Assembly (NCBI GenBank): GCA_037200845.1
Contig: JBBCGQ010000001.1
Coordinates: 992,001 to 1,056,000 of the forward strand
Length of the DNA stretch: 64,000 nt
Direction: 5' to 3'
DNA from: Bauldia sp.
GTDB lineage: Bacteria; Pseudomonadota; Alphaproteobacteria; Rhizobiales; Kaistiaceae
The notes under the pieces were generated by a model. That model was not told where the DNA came from. It saw only the letters and a list, made by a program, of their open reading frames with translations, and ran no database searches. The position numbers were made by a program, and so were the translations under genes. Positions 25,294 through 33,700 of the stretch are shown one piece after another; within the stretch, counting starts at the first letter, position 1, and each line of letters begins with the position of its first letter.

Positions 25294-27978
25294 ATGACTT
25301 CGCGCGCTGTCATAAAGCAGCCGAAAAAGCTGCTGCCCGAGCCGTTTGCCGCCTGGTTCCTGAAGAAGGGCTGGACCCCGCGTCCGCATCAGGTCGATCT
25401 GCTCGCCAAGACGCGCGCCGGCCGCTCGACCCTGCTGATCGCCCCGACCGGCGCCGGCAAGACCCTGGCCGGCTTCCTGCCCAGCCTGGTCGACCTCTAT
25501 GAGCGCCCGCCGACGGCCCGGGTCGAGGGCCGCGGCATCCACACCCTCTACATCTCGCCGCTGAAGGCGCTGGCGGTCGACATCGCCCGCAACCTCGAGC
25601 AGCCGGTCGCCGAGATCGGCCTCAAGGTGCGGATGGAAACCCGCACCGGCGATACATCGGTCTCCAAGCGCCAGCGCCAGAAACTGAAACCGCCGGATAT
25701 TCTGCTGACGACGCCCGAGCAGGCGGCGCTACTTCTCTCGGCCCCGGACGCGGCTCGTTTCTTCGCCGACCTCGACACGGTCATCCTCGACGAGCTGCAC
25801 GCGCTGGTGACGTCGAAGCGCGGCGACCTCCTCGCGCTCGACCTCGCGCGGCTACGCACGCTGGCGCCCAACCTCAAGACGATCGGCCTGTCGGCCACCG
25901 TGGCGGACCCCGATGCGTTGCGGGCGTGGCTGGTCGGGCAGGGCGCCGCGGTTTCCCCTCTCCCCTTGTGGGCGAAGGGTGAGGGGGCGACGGCGCTTCA
26001 GTTAGGCACCGCTCCCCCTCACCCTTCGTCTCTAGGCTCGCGTGCCGCTCCCCAAGAGACGAAGCCCTCTCCCACAAGGGGAGAGGGGAAAAAAGGGCGT
26101 GCCGTGACGGCTCCTCTCCATCTCTCCGATCTCGTCACTGTAACCGGCGGCGCCAAGCCCGACATCACCATCCTCGAATCCGAGACCGAGGTGCCGTGGG
26201 CCGGCCACTCGTCGCTCTACGCCGTCGCCGACATGTACGAGCAGATCAAGCGCCACAAGATGGCGCTGCTGTTCGTCAACGTGCGCAGCCAGGCCGAGCT
26301 GTTGTTCCAGGCGCTGTGGCGGATCAACAAGGACGACCTGCCGATCGCGCTCCATCACGGATCGCTGGATGCCGGCCAGCGCCGCAAGGTCGAGAGCGCC
26401 ATGGTCGCCGGCAAGCTGCGCGCCGTCGTCTGTACCTCGACGCTGGATCTAGGCATCGACTGGGGCGACGTCGATCTGGTCATCAACGTCGGCGCGCCGA
26501 AGGGCGCCTCGCGGCTGGCGCAGCGCATCGGCCGCGCCAACCACCGCCTCGATGAGCCGTCGAAGGCGGTCCTCGTGCCCGCCAATCGCTTCGAGGTGCT
26601 CGAGTGCCGCGTCGCGCTGGAGGCCAACTATCTCGGCGCGCAGGACACGCCGCGCATGATGCCCGGCTCCCTCGATGTCCTCGCCCAACACATCCTCGGC
26701 ATGGCGTGCTCGATGCCGTTCCACGCCGACGCGCTCTACCGCGAGGTGGTGTCGGCCTATCCCTACCGCGACCTCACCCGCGAGATCTTCGATCAGGCGG
26801 TCGAGTTCGTGGCGACCGGCGGCTACGCGCTGAAGACGTACGAGCGCTTCGCCAAGATCCGCAAAGGCCCGGACGATCTTTGGCGCATCACGCACCCGCG
26901 CGTCGCCCAGCAGTATCGCCTGAACGTCGGCACCATCATCGAGGCGCCGCTGCTCAACGTCCGCGTCGCCCGCAACCGTGGTGCCGGCTTTGCCGGCCGG
27001 GCAGGGCGCGTGCTCGGCAAGATCGAGGAAGGCTTCATCGAGGCGCTGTCGCAGGGCGATACGTTCCTGTTTGGCGGCCTCATCCTCCGCTTCGAGGGCA
27101 TCCACGAGAACGAGGTGATCGCCACCCGCACCGCTGACGATACGCCGAAGATTCCGATCTACGCCGGCGGCAAGTTCCCGATCACGTCGTTCCTCGCCGA
27201 TGGCGTGCGCTCCTTGCTCGCCGACGACACCCGCTGGCAGAAGCTGCCGGATCAGGTCGCCGACTGGCTGCGCATTCAGAAGGAACGCTCCGTCATCCCC
27301 AGGCGCGGCGAGCTGCTGGTCGAAACCTTCCCGCGCGGCGCCCGCTACTACATGGTCTGCTACCCGTTCGAGGGCCGCCTCGCGCACCAGACGCTCGGCA
27401 TGCTGCTGACGCGCCGCCTGGAACGCGCGCGCCTCCGGCCGATCGCCTTCGTCGCCACCGATTATTCCCTCGCTATCTGGGGCCTCGGCGATCTCGCGCT
27501 CGCCTTCAAGGACGGCCGCCCGACGCTCGCCGACCTGTTCGACGAGGACATGCTCGGCGACGACCTCGAGGACTGGATGGCCGACAGCTACCTGCTGAAG
27601 CGCATGTTCCGGAACACCGCCCTCATCTCTGGCCTGATCGAGAAGCGCCACCCCGGCAAGGAGAAGACCGGCCGCCAGGTCACCATCTCGACTGACTTGA
27701 TCTACGACGTGCTCCGCAAGCATGAGCCCGGCCACATCCTGATGCGCGCCACCTGGCAGGACGCCGCCACCGGCCTCCTGGAAATCGCCCGCGTCGGGGA
27801 AATGCTGGCCCGCATCCGCGGACATATTGTGCATAAGCCGCTGGATCGCATTTCTCCTCTTGCGCTGCCCGCCATGCTACAAATTGGGCGCGAATCGGTA
27901 GCGGGTGGCGATGCCGACGAGCATGTGCTGCGCGAAGCCGCGGAAGACCTGATCAAAGAGGCTATGGGGAATGGCTGA
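25294..27978 (+). CDS. Ligase-associated DEXH-box helicase (Lhr-core type)
   Basis: The 894-residue superfamily 2 helicase has Walker A APTGAGKTLAGFLPSL, motif II DELH, motif III GLSATVADP, motif IV-V VCTSTLDLGIDWG and motif VI QRIGRANHR, followed by a winged-helix region and the Lhr-core domain, as in TIGR04121 proteins. It translocates on ssDNA and belongs with the ligase, exonuclease and PdeM. ATG 25294 is chosen because it leaves a plausible shared upstream region with the small divergent gene; ATG 25213 is possible. Residues about 220-266 are encoded by a palindromic repeat inserted in frame between the two RecA domains. Confidence 0.92.
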   Translation: MTSRAVIKQPKKLLPEPFAAWFLKKGWTPRPHQVDLLAKTRAGRSTLLIAPTGAGKTLAGFLPSLVDLYERPPTARVEGRGIHTLYISPLKALAVDIARNLEQPVAEIGLKVRMETRTGDTSVSKRQRQKLKPPDILLTTPEQAALLLSAPDAARFFADLDTVILDELHALVTSKRGDLLALDLARLRTLAPNLKTIGLSATVADPDALRAWLVGQGAAVSPLPLWAKGEGATALQLGTAPPHPSSLGSRAAPQETKPSPTRGEGKKGRAVTAPLHLSDLVTVTGGAKPDITILESETEVPWAGHSSLYAVADMYEQIKRHKMALLFVNVRSQAELLFQALWRINKDDLPIALHHGSLDAGQRRKVESAMVAGKLRAVVCTSTLDLGIDWGDVDLVINVGAPKGASRLAQRIGRANHRLDEPSKAVLVPANRFEVLECRVALEANYLGAQDTPRMMPGSLDVLAQHILGMACSMPFHADALYREVVSAYPYRDLTREIFDQAVEFVATGGYALKTYERFAKIRKGPDDLWRITHPRVAQQYRLNVGTIIEAPLLNVRVARNRGAGFAGRAGRVLGKIEEGFIEALSQGDTFLFGGLILRFEGIHENEVIATRTADDTPKIPIYAGGKFPITSFLADGVRSLLADDTRWQKLPDQVADWLRIQKERSVIPRRGELLVETFPRGARYYMVCYPFEGRLAHQTLGMLLTRRLERARLRPIAFVATDYSLAIWGLGDLALAFKDGRPTLADLFDEDMLGDDLEDWMADSYLLKRMFRNTALISGLIEKRHPGKEKTGRQVTISTDLIYDVLRKHEPGHILMRATWQDAATGLLEIARVGEMLARIRGHIVHKPLDRISPLALPAMLQIGRESVAGGDADEHVLREAAEDLIKEAMGNG
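25952..26091. repeat. Palindromic repeat (family B) inside the DEXH helicase gene
   Basis: Two perfect 21-bp terminal inverted arms lie at 25952-25972 (TTTCCCCTCTCCCC...) and 26071-26091. Inside are a perfect 15-bp pair (25973-25987 with 26014-26028, CGAAGGGTGAGGGGG) and a 7-bp pair (CGTCTCT 26027-26033, AGAGACG 26055-26061). Elements of this sequence type are normally intergenic. Here it is translated without a stop (PLPLWAKGEGA ... PSPTRGEGKKG) between helicase domains 1 and 2. Confidence 0.85.
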
Positions 27979-28714
27979 AGCCCTCTGGGACCGCGTCAGT
28001 GAAGCGCGCCCGGCGAGTTCAACCGGGGCGCTGTTAGGCGTCATGGGCGTCGTCATGGAAGCCTTCCCCGAGGGCGCGCTGTGGTGGGCCGACACCCGCA
28101 TGCTCATCGTCGCCGACCTGCATCTCGAGAAGGGTTCCTCCTTCGCCCGCCGTGGCCAGTTGATCCCGCCCTACGACACCCACGAGACGCTCACCAATCT
28201 CGCCCGCCTGATCGCGCGGCTGCAGCCGCAGCTCGTGCTGGCGCTGGGCGACTCCTTCCACGACGACGAGGCCGCCTCGCGCCTCACCGTCAGCCACCGC
28301 GTCATGCTCAAGGGCCTGCAGATCGGCCGCGAGTGGATTTGGCTGTCGGGCAACCACGACCCGAGCCGCCCGTATGACGTCGGCGGCGAGGCGATGGACC
28401 AGTTCGCCGTCGGCAAGCTGACGTTCCGCCACGAGCCCGCCGCCGGCCACACTCACGGCGAGGTCGCCGGCCACCTGCATCCCTCGGCCCGCGTCTACGG
28501 CAGGGGCAAATCGGTCCGCCGCCGCTGCTTCGCCGGCGACGGCTACCGCCTCATCCTGCCCGCTTTCGGCGCCTACACCGGCGGCCTCGACGTGCTCGAC
28601 CGCGCCTTCGAAGGCTTGTTCGCTGCGGACAGCTTCCGCGCGTTCATGCTCGGTGACGATCAGGTCTATCCGGTGGGACCGCGCGCGCTTCGCGCTTCCG
28701 GCGACGATTTCTAG
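27971..28714 (+). CDS. pdeM: Ligase-associated DNA damage response endonuclease PdeM
   Basis: The 247-residue calcineurin-like metallophosphoesterase contains ADLHLEKGSSFARRGQLIPPYDTHETL, ALGDSFHDDEAA, LSGNHDPSRPYD and the His motif HTHGEVAGHLHPSARV, the TIGR04123 arrangement. It is the fourth member of the DNA-ligase-associated set. ATG 27971 overlaps the helicase stop by 8 nt, so the two are translationally coupled. The N-terminal 25 residues before the first motif are not conserved, and a later start is possible. Confidence 0.9.
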   Translation: MAEALWDRVSEARPASSTGALLGVMGVVMEAFPEGALWWADTRMLIVADLHLEKGSSFARRGQLIPPYDTHETLTNLARLIARLQPQLVLALGDSFHDDEAASRLTVSHRVMLKGLQIGREWIWLSGNHDPSRPYDVGGEAMDQFAVGKLTFRHEPAAGHTHGEVAGHLHPSARVYGRGKSVRRRCFAGDGYRLILPAFGAYTGGLDVLDRAFEGLFAADSFRAFMLGDDQVYPVGPRALRASGDDF

Positions 28715-29475
28715 TCGCGGCGGAAGACCACGCCGCCGGCCCAGCCGACGAACAGCGCCAGCCCCGCGCAGATGATGCCGTAGAGCAGCGACTGGCTGCG
28801 CGCGAAGCTCGCCATCGATCCCTCGAATCCGGTCTTGGTCACGTCGATCTTGTCCTCGGCGCGTGCAATCAGTTCCCCGCCGGCGAAGACATAGGCCAGC
28901 ACCGTGTAGCGCCCGACCGGAATGTTGGCGGGCAGGAACGTCGTTGAGCGGAAGATCGCGTTGCCGATGAAATTCACATCGGTTGTCTCGGTATAGAGGC
29001 CGCCATCGCGTTTCAGCCGCTGGAACGCATCGCGGAACTCGAGTGTCTCGGGATCGGTCGCTACGCTCTGCCCGACATAGACGAAACCGACATTGTCGAT
29101 GCCGATCTGCAGCCGCTGCAGGACGGCCGGGTTGGCTAGCGTATCCGGGGCTCCGCTCGCCGACAGCGCGTAGAAGGACGGCGCCCCGCCGATGGTTCGC
29201 GATGCCGTGTTCAGCCAGATGCCGACAACGCGATCCTTGCGCCGCGCCACCACCGTTTCGCTCGGACCGAGGACGACGATGGCGATGCTGTAGTGCGCGT
29301 CAGCCGCGATAGGCCGTGCCGCGTCAGGCTCGATCACGCCGAACACGGTCACCGGCGCGCCGGTGAAGTTCGAATTGATCGCGATCTCCGGCGTCGATAC
29401 GGCGACCGTCAGCCGCTCGGCCTTCGCCGGCGCCGCACATGCCAGCACTACGATGGCAAGCAACGCGCGCCGCAT
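28711..29475 (-). CDS. TIGR02186-family envelope protein
   Basis: The 254-residue protein has a signal peptide (MRRALLAIVVLACAAPAKA, cleavage about 19), an extracytoplasmic beta-rich domain containing VSTPEIAINSNFTGAPVTVFG, and one C-terminal membrane helix (SLLYGIICAGLALFVGWAGG) followed by a short RRD tail. It resembles the TIGR02186 family, which is nearly always encoded beside a TauE/SafE permease. It starts in a TGATG overlap with that permease gene. It is probably an accessory subunit exposed to the periplasm; its role is not established. Confidence 0.85.
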   Translation of the reverse strand: MRRALLAIVVLACAAPAKAERLTVAVSTPEIAINSNFTGAPVTVFGVIEPDAARPIAADAHYSIAIVVLGPSETVVARRKDRVVGIWLNTASRTIGGAPSFYALSASGAPDTLANPAVLQRLQIGIDNVGFVYVGQSVATDPETLEFRDAFQRLKRDGGLYTETTDVNFIGNAIFRSTTFLPANIPVGRYTVLAYVFAGGELIARAEDKIDVTKTGFEGSMASFARSQSLLYGIICAGLALFVGWAGGVVFRRD

Positions 29476-30404
29476 CAGGTGCCCGCCCCGAACAGCGGCA
29501 TCAGCGCGTAGCGCTCCTCCGGCGTGATCACCAGTCCGCCGAAGAAGCGCAGCGCCACCGCGATGACCAGCAGCGCCAGCAGCGCCCGCAACTGGTCGCC
29601 GCGGATGTTCTGCCCGATGCGCGCCCCGAACTGCGCCCCGATGACGCCGCCGACCATCAGCAGCAGCGCCAGCACGATGTCGACCGATTGGCTGGACACC
29701 GCCTGCAGCACCGTCGCCACCGCCATGGTGCCGACGATCTGCAGCAGCGACGTGCCGATCACGACGTTGGTCGGCACGCGCAGCAGATAGATCAGCGCCG
29801 GCACGATCAGGAAGCCGCCGCCGACGCCGAGCAGTACGCCGAGGATGCCGATGCCGGCGCCGAGCAGGATGATCGGGATGATCGAGACGTAGAGGCGCGA
29901 CTTCTTGAACCGCACCTTGAACGGCAGACCGTGTACCCAGTTGTGCTGCCCGGGTTTGCGCAGCGGCGTCGGCCGTCCGGCGCGCGCGTTGAGGATCGCG
30001 TTCACCGACTCCCACAGCATCAGCCCGCCGACCGCGCCGAGGAAGATGACGTAGGCAAGCGACACGACCAGATCGAGCTGCCCGAGCCGGCGCAGCGCGT
30101 CGAAGATGAAGATGCCGATGAACGTGCCGCCGATGCCGGCGACGAGCAGGAACAGCGCCAGCTTTATGTCGATCAGCCCGCGCCGGAAATAGGAGAGCGC
30201 GCCCGAGGTCGACGACGCCACGATCTGCGTCGACACGGTGGCGACCGCGACCACCGGCGGGATGCCGGAGAAGATCAAGAGCGGCGTCAGCAGGAATCCG
30301 CCGCCGACGCCGAACAGCCCGGACAGGAAGCCGACGGCTCCGCCCATGCCGAAGATGATGAACATGTTCACCGAGATTTCGGCTATGGGCAGGTAGATGA
30401 GCAC
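29475..30404 (-). CDS. TauE/SafE-family sulfite/sulfoacetate exporter
   Basis: The 309-residue membrane protein has eight or nine predicted helices and two TauE repeats with GLFGVGGGFLLTPLLI and GVLLGVGGGFLIVPALIYL, the family hallmark. Family members export sulfite, sulfoacetate or other sulfonates. I choose GTG 30404 because relatives begin M-x-YLPIAE.SVN, matched by VLIYLPIAEISVN here; upstream sequence is repeat. It is coupled to a TIGR02186 gene. It might discharge sulfite formed by TauD encoded 20 kb away, but that is inference. Confidence 0.9.
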   Translation of the reverse strand: MLIYLPIAEISVNMFIIFGMGGAVGFLSGLFGVGGGFLLTPLLIFSGIPPVVAVATVSTQIVASSTSGALSYFRRGLIDIKLALFLLVAGIGGTFIGIFIFDALRRLGQLDLVVSLAYVIFLGAVGGLMLWESVNAILNARAGRPTPLRKPGQHNWVHGLPFKVRFKKSRLYVSIIPIILLGAGIGILGVLLGVGGGFLIVPALIYLLRVPTNVVIGTSLLQIVGTMAVATVLQAVSSQSVDIVLALLLMVGGVIGAQFGARIGQNIRGDQLRALLALLVIAVALRFFGGLVITPEERYALMPLFGAGT

Positions 30405-30535
30405 GAGGCCGGATGCGCGCGTAGGAGAGCAGCGGGCGGCGCGCGAACGGCGAACCGGCGCGCCGAATTGCGCGGGATAAAGCGCTGGTCGTCTCGTCAA
30501 GTCAACGACAGGACGGTGACATTTGCCGTCAAAAG

Positions 30536-30558
30536 AAGACGACTTTCTTCGTCGTCTT
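30536..30558 (-). terminator. Terminator downstream of the PodJ-like gene
   Basis: AAGACGAC (30536-30543) and GTCGTCTT (30551-30558) form an 8-bp stem with a 7-nt loop. On the minus strand the stem is followed by CTTTTG, so it can end the transcript coming from 34913-30744, about 190 nt after its stop. It lies upstream of the TauE/SafE gene. Confidence 0.6.
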
Positions 30559-30586
30559 TTCAGCGCTGGATCTGCCTTGAGGAGGT

Positions 30587-30727
30587 GCCATACCCCTCCC
30601 CAAAAGCCTCCGGCGTTTTGACCCTCCCACAAGGGGAGGGTTCAAGTGGAGTTCGGTCGTGCAGCGCAGTGAGTCCTCCCCGTATGGGAGGGCCAAACCG
30701 CGAAACGGGTTTGGGGGAGGGGTGTCT
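30587..30727. repeat. Palindromic repeat family A, copy 3
   Basis: Starts CATACCCCTCCCCAAAAGCC and ends TTTGGGGGAGGGGTGTCTC, with the internal pair CCCTCCCACAAGGGGAGGG and CCTCCCCGTATGGGAGGG. It lies downstream of the PodJ-like gene and upstream of the TauE gene (both minus strand), unlike the other family A copies, which separate convergent genes. Confidence 0.75.
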
Positions 30728-30743
30728 CTCCTCCTTGAGCCGC

Positions 30744-33700
30744 CTACTGAGCCAGCGAGGCCATCAGCGTGTTGTCGATCTGTCCGGTCACCGGCACGCC
30801 GGCCTTCTGCTGATAGGCCTTCACCGCCGCGACCGTCTTCTGCCCGATGACGCCATCCGCCGGGCCCGGGTCGTAGCCGGCTTCGGCGAGCAGCGTCTGG
30901 ATCTTCGACACCAGCGCCTGCCGGTCCGAGGCGCTGATCGCGTCGCCCGGCCCGTCCCAGCCGCCGCCCGGTGCGCTGACGCCGTTGGCTTCCGCAATCG
31001 GCGACTTGACGTGCCAGGCCGCCACCGCCGCCCGTGCCTTGGCGAGATCGTCCGCCGACATGGCCTTGGCGACTTCATCGCGCCGCGCCGAGGCGTCGCT
31101 GTCGCCCTGCGTGGCGGCAATCGCGAACCACTTGTACGATTCCGGCAGGTCCTGCGTTACGCCAAGGCCGCGCGCGTAGATGACGCCGAGATTGTACTGG
31201 CTGTCGCGGACGCCGTAGTTGCCGGCCGCGAGGAACCACTGCAGCGCCTTGTCGTGGTCGGGCTGGGCGTCGGCGCCCTCGCTCATCAGGACTGCGAGGT
31301 TGTGCATGGCGTTGACGTTGCCCTGGTCCGCCGCGCGCTGATACCAGTTGACCGCGCTGGTCAGGTCCTTGGCGACGCCTTGGCCGCGCTCGTAGAGGCT
31401 GCCGAGGCGGTACTGCGCTACGGCAACACCGCCCTGCGCCGCCTTGGTGTACCACTCCGCCGCCTTGGCGAGGTCCTTCTTGACCAGCGAGCCGTCGGCA
31501 TAGCGCGTCGCGATTTCGAAGGCCGCCGCCGGGTCGCCGTCCGCCGCCGCGTTGAGCAGCTTGGGCGAACCGAGGTGGGCGTCGAGGCCGCTGGTGTTGA
31601 CCTCCGCGGGCGCAGCGGCGCCGACGCCGGCGTCGGCCGGCGTGGAGGCCAGCACCACCGGACCGTCGGTGGCGGCCGGCAGCGGCGGGGCAGACGGTGC
31701 GGCAACTGCATCGGCCGCGGCGCCGTCGAAGGCATCGGCCGGCAGCTGTGTCGGTGCTGCCGGCTGGAAGCGGTTGGCGAAGCCGTCGGGCTGCGCAAAC
31801 GCCATCGCGCTGTCGGGCGTATCGGGCGGCGCCACCATCGCGGCGGGCGGCACGACCGCGTTCGACGCCGCCGCTTCCGCGATGACGTCGCGCGGCTGCG
31901 ATAGCGCGGGCGCCGCCGGCGGCACGACGACCTTCGTCGCCGAGGCGACGATCGGCTCGGAGCGCATCGGCGTCAGCTTGGCGTAGAGCTGCATCGCGCC
32001 GATCGCCAGCACGATCGCGGCGGCGGCGAGCAGCATCGGCCGCTTGCGGCTGCGGATCGCCTGGCTGATGCGCTGGAAGGCGCCCGGCTTGCGTTCGGCC
32101 GTCGCGATGGCGGTCGACTCCGCGGGCGTCGCCGGCTCCACGGCCGGTGCCGTCTCGATCGCGGCGGCCTCGTCGGCGACCGCCTGCGCCGCGCGCCGGG
32201 CCGCGGCGATGAAGTCGGCGCGCCGGTCGGCGGCCTTCTTGTCGAACGCGGTCGGCGCCGGCTTCTCGGCGACCTTCTCCATCTTCACCACTGGCGGCGC
32301 GCCGCCGGGCGGTGTCGTCTCGGTGCGGTCGCCGCGGAACGCGACGGTCCATGCCTGGTTGGTCGGCTCGGCGGCGCGGCTCGTTGCCGCTTTCGCCGTC
32401 GGCGCCTCGGCGCCATGCGTGCCGGTCGCCTTGGCGCTGACGGTGATCGCCTCGCTCTCCAGCCGCGCCAGGCGATCGACGACCTGCGACACGGTCTGGC
32501 TGACCGACTCCAGGCGCGAGCGCGTCTCTTCCGTGCTGCCGCCGGTGAACGAGCGCAGGCTGTCGAGATCGCGCATCAGGCCGCGCACGATGTCGGCGTC
32601 GACCGCGTTGTTGACCACCATGGCGGAGAGCTCGTCGACGGCCTTCCGCGCTTCGGCGCGGGCGCCGGCGAGCGACTCCTGCGCCGTATCGGCGAGCAGT
32701 CCCTGCAGCCGGTCGAGCCGCGCCTCGATTGGTCCGAGCGCCGCGACGCGCGGCTTGGTCAGCTGGAGGTCGGTGGCAAGCTGCGAGACCTGCGATTCGA
32801 GCGCCGCCAGCGCCGCGCCTTCGTCCTTCGAGGCGCTGACCGATTCGAGTTGCGCCGCAAGCTCGCGGATCTGCCGCTCGAGGTGATCGGTGCTCGGCGC
32901 CGCCGGCAGTTCCTTCTCCGAAACTTCCTTGCGGAGCGCGCTGATCTCCGACTTGATCGCGTCGAGCGCCGCCGAGGGCTCGCGCTGCGAAGCGTTCAGC
33001 GTATCGATGCGGTCGGTGATCGCCGACAGCCGCTCGTGCACGTGCTCGATCGCGGCGCGCTGCGGCGCCGTATCGGCCATGCCGCCGAGGCGGAAGTAGA
33101 TGTCTTCCAGCCGCGTCTCGAGATTGCGCGAGACGTTCTCGATCGCCTCCTGCGCCGGCTTCGTCGCTTCGCTCACCATGCCGCCGAAGCGTGTGGTGAG
33201 CTGCTCGATCTGGCCCGATATCCGCTGCTCGGTGGTCTCCAGCGCCAGCGGCGTCGTGCTCATGAAGCCGCCGATGCGCTCGGCCAGTTCCTCGAGCCGG
33301 CCGGCGAGCCGCTGCTCGGTCGATTCCAGCGCCTGCGGCGTCGTGTTCATCAGCCCGCCGAGGCGATCGGCGATCTCGTTGAGGCGCCCGTCGAGACGTT
33401 GCTCGACGGTGTGGATCGCGGCGGTGTGGGCGCCGGTATCGCGCAGGCCCTCGAGCCGCGCGTTGATGTCCTGGAGCTGGTTTTCCAGCCGTTCCACGGC
33501 CGGGTCCGGCTCGCGCGGCGCGTTCCGCGTGGCGAGCGCCGCCTCGATCGAGCGGCCGAGCTCGGAGACGCGCATCTCCAGCCGCGCCACCGCGCGCGGG
33601 CTGTCGTCGGCCTGGATGGATTCGCGCAGCGCCGCGAGCTGGTCGCCGAGCTCGTCGAGCTTCTCGCGGTCGGGCAGCGTCCGCATGATGGTGTCGAGTT

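Noticed and set aside
25940-26105. Sequencing error or frame break in the DEXH helicase repeat region
   Set aside because: The frame is open across the repeat and helicase motifs on both sides are in the same frame, so an error is not needed to explain it; it is retained as an in-frame element.
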